Assembly: GCA_024449915.1 (NCBI GenBank) | Contig: JAMZAV010005009.1 | Span: forward strand, 1-64,000 | Reading direction: 5' to 3' | Length of the DNA: 64,000 nucleotides | Source: Sweltsa coloradensis | Lineage: Eukaryota > Arthropoda > Insecta > Plecoptera > Chloroperlidae | In this document: one piece after another, positions 56,406 through 64,000 of the stretch | Position numbering within the stretch: the stretch's first letter is position 1 | Layout of the letters: each line of letters begins with the position of its first letter | Translations under genes and position numbers: made by a program | The notes under the pieces: model-generated | What the model saw: the letters and a program-made list of their open reading frames with translations, nothing else | The model's database searches: none | Told to the model about the DNA's origin: nothing

Positions 56406-57302
56406 ACGAAAATTTGCACTATGCACTGCCACCTAGAAGTAATCAAAATACTATCGAGGAAGCAGTGTATTAAGAGTTTAAATAGTTTTCCCAAGGAAAT
56501 GATGTCAAGGTCTTCTAGATAGCGGTGAATTTTATCAACAAAGTAAAGGTTAACCCACGGGTTTACCCAAATACCTTGGCAATAATAAATAATATTGGAA
56601 ACATGGCCCAGTGGACAGCAAACGTCGCAAATTTTAAAATTTAAAAAAATGTGCAATGTGGGTCTAGCTATAGCACGTGCTCGCTTATCAACGCGTCCAA
56701 CTGAGCGTTTCCTAGTTTGTAGCTAGTACACCTATATGCTCCTATCACCTCAATAACATAAGCATTGTCGGCGAGCGAGTCTGGCTGCTGGGATTGAGTT
56801 CACGAGAACGTCTTTAAGGACGGGTAGGACGGAATGTGATTCGATTTGTTAAGTTGGTAGATTTAATGATGAGTTTGGTGCGAACCTAATGAGCTAGCCA
56901 AATTAAAAAATACGTACTTTATGTGCAGTCAACCCTCGCTGGGCAAGCGAAAGGTTGACAACATGATACTTTTCTTTATGCCTTGAGTCATATCCACGCT
57001 TTACTTTATTATCTTTCTTTCTTTCTTTGTTATGTTTTGCAATTAGTTTTAGCAGATAATATACAACAATGCATGGTGCTGTGAGATGATCATATTTTTT
57101 TAAATAATTAACAAACGACTGCCTTAAGCACAATCCCGCATCCTCATCCGCATTTGAATATGTAAATCTCCTAAATACTTTGCACTACCCCAAATTGGTA
57201 TATCATACATCACAATGAATTCAAAATTTGCACGAATATGATTGGTTTTTGCTAAATACAGCTGTTGTCATCAATGTTTATACCTTTAAACGGAATTAAC
57301 TT
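56406..57302. other. unassigned sequence
   Basis: A minus-strand 101-residue frame (56351-56656) is not recognised. No other gene seen. Confidence 0.4.
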
Positions 57303-57566
57303 TTGTATGGCGAGCTACATTGCCCTGAGCTGCTAGAAGCAATTCCTTTACACGTTCCTGTCAGACGTTCTCACAACACCCCAAAATTCTACCCCCCTGC
57401 TGCTAAAGTGGACTTAACAGAAAGATTGGTCAGTAGGTACCAGGAATTTCCTCCTCTCTTTACCACGACCACCTTCCTGGCACGAGCAGAGTGGACAAGA
57501 TGTAGATCGTATCTATATAATAGTCGCTCGACCCTTCTATTGATGGTCTCGAAACCATCCAATTAA
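57303..57566 (+). pseudogene. LINE reverse transcriptase, C-terminal fragment
   Basis: The 87-residue frame begins MYGELHCPELLEAIPLHVPV, then RRSHNTPKFYPPAAKVD. 'C-P-E-L-L-x-x-I-x-L-x-V-P-x-R' is the end of ORF2 in LINEs. The element has lost its polymerase domain, and the 3' UTR follows to about 57690. Confidence 0.6.
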
Positions 57567-57769
57567 ATTATTTTCGCTTGAATAGAGTCAAATCCATTTT
57601 CCTTTCGTTACGTAAACTGTGTAATTTACCTTTTTTAAATGCTCTTTTATGTTCATTTATGTTTATGTTTTATCTTTATGTTACAAGGGAGAGGGTTAAC
57701 AATCTCCCTTGAATAGTGTACAAAAGAGTCGTAAAGTAATGTGTTGTATCCTGAGGTTGCTCTGCAAGA

Positions 57770-57905
57770 GAGAGGGGATATTTGAGACGATGATTGGTGA
57801 TAGGACGATGGTCAATAAAAAAACATGCCTTGTGCGGGATTCGAACCCACGTCCTCGTAGAGCCATACGCTTTGGACCACATGCGATCCATTCATATACG
57901 CCACC
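57770..57905 (-). mobile_element. tRNA-derived SINE head (minus strand)
   Basis: Minus strand: TGGCGTATATGAATGG (A-box-like) and GGGTTCGAATCCC (57836-57848), a perfect B box with a T-arm-like stem. The adjoining AACATGTTTTTTTAT-type sequence is a SINE body. The rest does not fold as an intact tRNA by eye. Confidence 0.6.
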
Positions 57906-60265
57906 GTGGAAGTTTGAAACACAAGTATAATATTATTTTAACTCGTTTTCATCCAGTCAACTATTCAGCCATATTTTACAAGGACTTTTAAGATATCGGT
58001 CCAAAGGCGATACAATAGAATTAACATAATATCTTAGTTTTAGTTATGTGATAATAAAGTGAGGAAATTCAATCACGCAAATATATGAGTATGACCAAAG
58101 CCTGAAGTTAAAGAGTACCCAACTAAAATAATTAAGAGGGAAACAGTGATTTCTTCGTTATATCCCCCATTCGCCATGAATTTGATTAGCAGTCTTGGTT
58201 TGAGAAGCTCTGCGATCACGCGAATGAACTTTATAGTTTTTTGTTGGCGTTCTACTTGTGATGGTGGATGTACAAGTTTCATGTGGCATCCCAAAAGATT
58301 CCATGTTTTCAATTTGAGTTTCGTCCAAGGATGTCGGTTGCGTCAATAGTGCAATAAAACCTGGTGAAAGCTGGGACAGGGTGCACTTTTTGCTGCTTGA
58401 CACCAAGAAAGCTGGGACAGGGTGCACTTTTTGCTGCTTGACACCAAAGAATTTTTAATTTGGGGTAAAATAGTGAGTAGGAGTGGGATGGGGGGCTGGG
58501 GTTTCTTCTAAAGGCGCAATATTTTTGACGTTATGGAGCCGATCGGTGGATACGACCTGACCGATGGTTGACGGTTTGTCTTCTCATCACTTCTTTAACA
58601 GTTCTCGAGTGAGTGAGTAGTGTTAACCGAAGTGCAACGAACAAGAGCATAGGCCTACTCGTTTGCGAGAATCCTGCCATCTGATCCCAGCCATAAGGTA
58701 AGAATTTATATTCTGTATGTAGTAAGATTTCAGAGTGCCTAATTTATGTATCTAGAAGGACTACGTTGTTCTTGTGTAATAACCTTGACTTTGTGTAATA
58801 CTAATAGGCCTAGGGAATATTCGTGACTTGATTTTATCATTCTACTATTACAATAAGGACTTGTGTTTGAATGTCTCAATCGATTTCTGTTTTTATTTAG
58901 ATAATATTTTCATTCATAAAAGTTAGCTGAAAGTTACACAAACAATTTTGTCAGGAAAAACGGGCGCATACGTCACAATCTGGTATGGTTAATCCATGGA
59001 GTTATAAATAGTACTGGTCAACCAATCACGTAACAAATAATCATACAACAAAATAAAGTGATAACAAGTTACGTCAAAACAGTAAGAGCATTAACAAATT
59101 TAATTAACAATTATTAGCAGAATTAACATCCTGAAACATTTGTTTTCACTAAATGAACTGAACATACATCAAAATTCAGTAAGTGACAGTCTTAATTCTT
59201 CATCAGTTTCCCACAAACTAATTAACAGTGAAACAATAGACAATCATATAATTAATTTTACCGGCACTAAACATTTCAAACTGTTAACTTCAAGTCATCA
59301 AGGACCTTCATATCAATAAACTGTGTTACCAATCCATAAACTGCGTTTCCATAAGAACAGTGCTTTAAAATCAATTGACAGTGTTGCCAGTGTTACCAAA
59401 ACAACTACGTGTGCGCCAGAAATTGTGGATTACCATCTGACCCCAACACACACTATTGGCCTGAGAAACGAACAACAAAGTGAGTATAGCGACGGCCTCG
59501 CTGAGGCTCTCTGCTGTGTGCGTGTAAAAAAAAAATCTGTAAACTTAAAATTTGGCTATTAGACAAGGCTTCAGTCTGAAAGTGTTTGTTATTGTTATGC
59601 TTTTATCTATCTCGATTTCCACTTGTCTACAAAATCCTGCCACGTGAGAACACTTCAAACTGTACTGAAAATGTAATAAAATATATCGAAGTACCCTCTC
59701 TAAAGCCATTTAAACACGTTCTTGAGAAAATGCATTTTCAAAAAATTCCCTGCGGGGCTAAACTGGGGGGCAGCGCCCCCCAGACCTCCCGGTGGATTTA
59801 GGTTCTTTGCGCAGTTGCAAATTATCCTTAAATAGGCTCTGAAGTACATATACACCACAATTAAAGGAAGAACTTTTAAACAATCTTATTATTAAACAAA
59901 GATGGGCTCAGCTACCATGGCACCGAACGAGCCAAAAAGTTCAGGGATCTGCCCTGGGAGAAGCCATTAGGCTTCACATTGGTGGGTGCACAAGGGCATT
60001 TGTGAAGTTTGTAAAGGATAGCCACAAAGTAGGAAACCAAACGGCTGGATGCAAAAGCTATTGCGTGAGCAACTGGCTAATGTGATGAAAAAGTAGGCAT
60101 CTGCGCTACGTTTGTTCTTTTTAAATATTATAAATTTTAAACTTGTAGGCCCTACTTCAATTCTAATCAATGAGTTACCACATAATACAGTACACAATGA
60201 CAACCAGTAAATACTTGCCGATGTTATGCAGAAACTTCAAATGTTAGCTGAAATGCTGCCGCGAC
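57906..60265. other. unassigned sequence
   Basis: Includes the 41-bp duplication (58370-58450), a strong GTAAGA donor at 58697, a repeat R shard (59490-59530), and the hairpin at 59763-59783. No confident gene. Confidence 0.4.
58370..58450. repeat. 41-bp tandem duplication
   Basis: GCTGGGACAGGGTGCACTTT at 58370 and 58411; two units in direct orientation. Confidence 0.9.
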
Positions 60266-60269
60266 GGCA

Positions 60270-60720
60270 CACATAAGGTGGAGGTCCCAAGTACATCAAC
60301 AGACTCTGCATCATATTCTGAAGATGTAAAAAAACACAATTCAGCTAGTGGGAAATCTGCGAGTGGGACGATTTCCATTATCAACAGCAAACAATTGGCT
60401 AGAGAGGAAAAAAAGGAAGGATGTTGAGGAGGCAAATAGTCTGGGAAATGATAGTATAGTTGTGTGTTGCTATGACCTACAAGCAATTCTTACAACACCA
60501 AATGGTGAAATATCCGTATATTATTATAAAAGGAAGCTTTCAGTTCACAACTTTACCATCTTCGATGTATGCACGAAACATTTTGTGTAGTTCTGAAAAT
60601 CCAATGTGTAGCTCTAAATCTGTGTTTGTGCAGGTTCCAAAGATGTTGGTTAATTGCCGCCTCAAGTTGTATCAGACTCACTTACGTGCACAGTGGAAAT
60701 ATGCATAAAGCGATTTGAAT
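60270..60720 (+). pseudogene. TE-derived ORF piece of the FDLQ/YYKRKL type
   Basis: A frame (60348-60590) includes KRKDVEEANSLGNDSIVVCC, YDLQAILTTPNGEISVYYYK and RKLSVHNFTIFDVCTKHF. An F/Y-D-L-Q-x-x-L-x-T-P block followed by Y-Y-K-R-K-L-x-x-x-N occurs in a multi-copy TE-like protein seen in arthropod genomes. The C-terminal region of what looks like the same family lies at 6434-7135. I cannot name the TE class. No start context; frames shift after FV. Confidence 0.45.
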
Positions 60721-61370
60721 ATCGAGGTCCACTCATCAAGCACATTTCACAAGGATGTAGGATTAAGAGTCCAGAAACACCTTGTAACCGGGAGTATATG
60801 AACGCCACATCGTGTTCGTAACATTAATCACGTTGCCATACCAAACAAGAATCAAGGAGCTCAGTACAAGAACTTGTAGATGGTAACGTAAAATATGGTC
60901 AAAACATGGTTGCAAAAACGTAATTTTCATTCACATATGGTTCTAGTAAATGAGCTAAGAGCTTTTGCACCCGAAGATTTAAAAAATTATTAACGTATGA
61001 ATGACGCACATTTCGATGAGAAGTTCTAATTAGTGAGGCCACTTATTGAACGTTAGGATACGCACATGAGGAGTAGCATAAGTGCTACTGAACGATTGGT
61101 TGCTACACTACGGTTTCTAGCGACAGGAAGAGTATAATAAAATCTTGATCATAGTCGCCATCATAATTGTTTCATTCCGGTATGTGTGCACTTACAGTTC
61201 GTATCGGTGTTTTATAAACAAATTAATTTTATTTTGTTGTTGTTGTATTGGTATCGTAGTGGATTGTAGGTCTATTCTCTTCTATGAGTACATGAAGTCT
61301 TGCATGAGGCACACAACTTCACCCTGAAGACGTGTCTACCAAGAGCACGAATAAAACTATAGTCAAAGCT
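60721..61370. other. unassigned sequence
   Basis: No recognisable gene. Confidence 0.4.
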
Positions 61371-61380
61371 AGTTAGTTGG

Positions 61381-61690
61381 TTAGTTATTAGGGTTACCAG
61401 CTTCTTTGGCACTTTGGTCGGCGAGATCATTTCCTAAAATACCAGAATGACCAGGCACACAACAAAAAACTATTGATTTTTGTTTTGCAGCAAGTTTGGA
61501 CAACATGGGGTGTATTTTACTAATTAATGGGTGTGTAGTGTAAATTTGGCAAATAGAGCCTATAGGGAACTTAAAGAGTCCGTGCACACTAAGAATTTGG
61601 AGTCCATCTCATCCAGGGCAAACAGGAGGCTTTGTAGAATTGCAAACAGTTCTGCATTGAAGACGCTGTATGTGAATGGAGTTTGTTATT
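61381..61690 (-). pseudogene. LINE RNase H domain fragment
   Basis: The minus strand reads SVFNAELFAILQSLLFALDE, SKFLVCTDSLSSL, then after a shift ICQIYTTHPLISKIHPMLSK and IVFCCVPGHSGILGNDLADQ. N-A-E-x-x-A-I, x-x-D-S-x-S-x-x, and V-P-G-H-x-G-I-x-G-N-D/E-x-A-D hold the E, D and final H/D catalytic positions of RNase H as found in I-clade and similar LINEs. A frameshift near 61550 makes it inactive. Confidence 0.75.
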
Positions 61691-62272
61691 GGGGTTTTAG
61701 GGCACAAAACAGTAAAGTTATCAGTGCCCATCGAATTTTCTGATTGCTAAATAAATATGCATTTCAAATTGAATTTAAAAGGTTTACTTTACGTCAGAAA
61801 TTAATAACGTTATCGCTTGTCGTGGAGTTGGACTTTTCTCCATCTCGGCGGTGCCGGGCGATCTTGGGACTGGACCCCCTAGGACATTTCGGGCACTCAA
61901 ATAACAATGCATTATAATGATTAATTAATGATTAAATTTTGTTGTAAAAGTTGCAACAAAGGTGCAACTTTTGTCACACTTCAAGTGATAAGAATGGAGG
62001 GATGGTGATAAGGAACCGCTAGGAATTATCTCTTATAAAAAGAAACTTGTTAGTCATGGAGGGGTATTCAATAGGAAAACTGGAGTCAGTGAATGTCTAG
62101 TTGGAGGTAGTATGCTAATTAGGTGAGCACTGATTTATGTCTGCATTGACGAAATTAGAGGCTTCACCGGTGTAACGTAATTTTCTTGTTTGTATTCCTT
62201 TTTACAGATAGTTAATCCTAGATAAATAGACTGTCAGTAGTTACCAGTGTGAAAACGTCAAGGCCGTAATTA
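61691..62272. other. unassigned sequence with conserved stem-loop
   Basis: The only signal is GGGCAC..GTGCCC at 61700-61729, matching the stem-loop at 31327. Confidence 0.4.
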
Positions 62273-62340
62273 AATGAGTTGATGAGTTAATGAGTTGATG
62301 AGTTGATGAGTTTATGAGTTTATGAGTTGATGAGTTGATA
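62273..62340. repeat. 8-bp tandem repeat (ATGAGTTG)n
   Basis: About eight units, with ATGAGTTA and ATGAGTTT variants. Confidence 0.9.
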
Positions 62341-64000
62341 TTCTGCGTTCAAATTGAGTAAAGAAGTTGCCTGTTGTGGAAGTTATAATGTTGTTTTTGC
62401 TAGAGGCGTATCACAATGGCTAATGAATTAACGTAAATGTGGATTAAACTATAAAAAAGGAATCTTTTATTTGCTAAGCGTACTTGCTAGAGAGCAATGA
62501 GCAAAATTCAGGGAAGTTTCTGCAGTAATCAGCGATATAAATGTAAAAGGAAGGGAGTGAGAGTTAATTTAGTGTCAAATCACGTCATTCATTGTCAGTT
62601 ACCTATTCAGATTAATATTCCAAATAACCAAGATGTAAGACTGGATAAGAGAAGTCCTTGTGGAGAACGTTTACGCTACGCTTTATTTTGTCACTGAGTG
62701 TGTTGGTATTTGTAATTGTATTATTGTCAGAAAGAATGTAGACTGAAAGAAGGGTAGGACTGAAGGCAGTCAATGCGGAAATGACCACAGCCGATAGCTG
62801 ACCCACTGACTAGAGGGAAGTGGCCCTGGCCACCATTGAGTAATAGTAAATTGCTTTGAAAGTAAAAGTTGTCGACCTTGTCGGGGAAACCCAGGTAGAG
62901 GGTATGAATGGGAACAGGAAGAGTTGTTTGGTGAATGACCAAAGGGTTGCTTCTATGCGGAAACCAAACAATGTTGCGTCATAACTACCTATAGTCAGTG
63001 TACCGTCAACCTCAGCTACAGTCCATTCAACTTAAGTATTTTCACATTTGGACTTTGGAAATTTTTCGGGTTCAAATTTATTTTGATTTCGATTTTGTTT
63101 TCATATGAAACAGTGATTGTAAGGATAAGCTTTCAATCAAGGTGATGGTAGTTAGAAGAATAGGTTCTTAAAACAGGAATTCAATAGTTGTAAAAATTCA
63201 AAGATTGATTTTTCTGATGGGTAGGTGAATTTTCAAATGCATTTTGATTTGTAAATTAACCTGGGGGGTATTGTCGCGAGTGGACTTAGGTCCTACGGTC
63301 AATCTTCGAATTTCCCTAGATTTATGTGTGGTATTTGCATACTAAACTTTTTTTTTGCCTATTTGCATATCGAATTTGCATATCAAATGTTAATTGTAAT
63401 TGATAATCAATTTCATTTTTAATTAGTAATTAGAAACTTAAATCAAGCTTCAGTTCTAATTAACATCGATATTTAATTGTAATCAAAGTTGAACAGCAAG
63501 GGATAGATCAAGGTTAGAGAAACATCTCGAAGGTAGATTTCTTTCAAAATCCGAATACAGCTACGCAGTGCAAAGTAAATAATTATTTTTCAAGGAATGT
63601 TTTTAATGGCAGTTAATCTTGTTGCAGACAGATGTCTTGAAATTTTGTAAGAAATGTCGTGGTTAGTAAGCTAGCTAGCGACTTCCAGGCGGCTGCGATT
63701 TCACGGTTGATTGCTCACCCGGCCTAGATGGCTGATTTAATCTCAGTTCCGAGTAGCCGCTACGCAGTATTTTTAAGAGTTGTTTTGGTCAATAGTAAGG
63801 GTCGAGTCAATAGGATAGGGTGACAAAGGGCATAAGTCCATGTACGTTTAGCAGGGGAACAGAGGTTTCAAGTTGAGTCGGTAGGACTATTTAATTGCTT
63901 CGATTCGGAGAAATGAGAAGCTACACCAGTGTACGTGAGGGGCCATGTCCGTGTTTTCGAGCAGGGCTGGGGTGTTCTCGTCAGAGTGGTTCGGTGGCTG
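62341..64000. other. unassigned sequence to window end
   Basis: No recognisable gene. A cluster of TTTGCATA words lies near 63335-63385 and an AT-rich stretch near 63390-63490. Confidence 0.4.

Noticed and set aside
56351..56656. LINE end on the minus strand
   Set aside because: The frame resembles hydrophobic RT tails only loosely; no diagnostic motif.
57770..57905. Functional tRNA gene
   Set aside because: Only the B box and T arm are good; the acceptor and anticodon arms do not pair by eye, and SINE-like sequence continues.
1..64000. A new multi-gene biological system
   Set aside because: All recognisable coding pieces are TE remnants or split host exons; no set of intact neighbouring genes is present.

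Overview
This window looks like nuclear DNA from a large, repeat-rich animal genome, most likely an arthropod. There are no bacterial-style operons, ribosome binding sites or RNA operons. Coding potential is short, split and frameshifted, and almost every recognisable stretch comes from a transposable element (TE). The clearest host-like signals are two pieces of a trypsin-type serine protease whose wording (GEFPWHVG, VAGWGLTEHG, PYVSSDTC, GDSGGGLVF) resembles arthropod modular serine protease / clotting-factor-C-like enzymes. The species cannot be fixed from the sequence alone.

Layout. 0-7 kb: a short inverted-repeat element (MITE), a ~75-bp minisatellite, two LINE reverse-transcriptase 3' fragments, a possible immunoglobulin-like exon, the first protease exon (~6.3 kb) and, directly abutting it, a TE-derived ORF with an apparent spliceosomal intron. 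7-15 kb: a dispersed repeat (here 'repeat R', ~1.1 kb), hAT transposase pieces, and a minus-strand LINE with recognisable RT motifs. 15.2-17.1 kb: a defective Copia LTR retrotransposon with gag joined to RNase H. 17-20.5 kb: poor-quality or decayed sequence including a 425-bp tandem duplication. 21.2-23.1 kb: a Mutator-like transposase pseudogene split by a SINE-like insertion with a perfect 12-bp target-site duplication. 24.2-26.5 kb: a LINE 5' half with a 2A-like GDVEMNPGP motif and an endonuclease. 27.7-29.3 kb: a TNP2/CACTA-like transposase pseudogene. 31-39 kb: more SINE and repeat R copies. 39.1 kb: the second protease exon, with the active-site serine motif. 40-48 kb: a duplicated 440-bp repeat, tandem repeats, a perfect hairpin, and a weak candidate exon pair near 43.5-44.1 kb. 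48-57 kb: LINE ends, a Harbinger two-gene module, and a hAT fragment joined to a piggyBac fragment. 57-64 kb: a LINE end, a tRNA-like SINE, a TE ORF piece and an RNase H fragment.

How it fits together. The simplest reading is a large intron, or a run of introns and intergenic DNA, of a protease gene loaded with old, nested TEs. Both protease pieces are on the + strand, in N-to-C order, about 33 kb apart; the His/Asp part of the domain was not found between them. The TEs span LINE, Copia, hAT, Mutator, CACTA, Harbinger and piggyBac classes, and nearly all are broken.

I see no convincing new multi-gene system. The most interesting signals are the SINE-like family with clear target-site duplications and two different tails, repeat R, the recurrent GAGCGAAGCGAG-bearing repeats, the hAT/piggyBac junction, and blocks where bases appear to have been changed into their neighbours, which suggests assembly or base-calling error.
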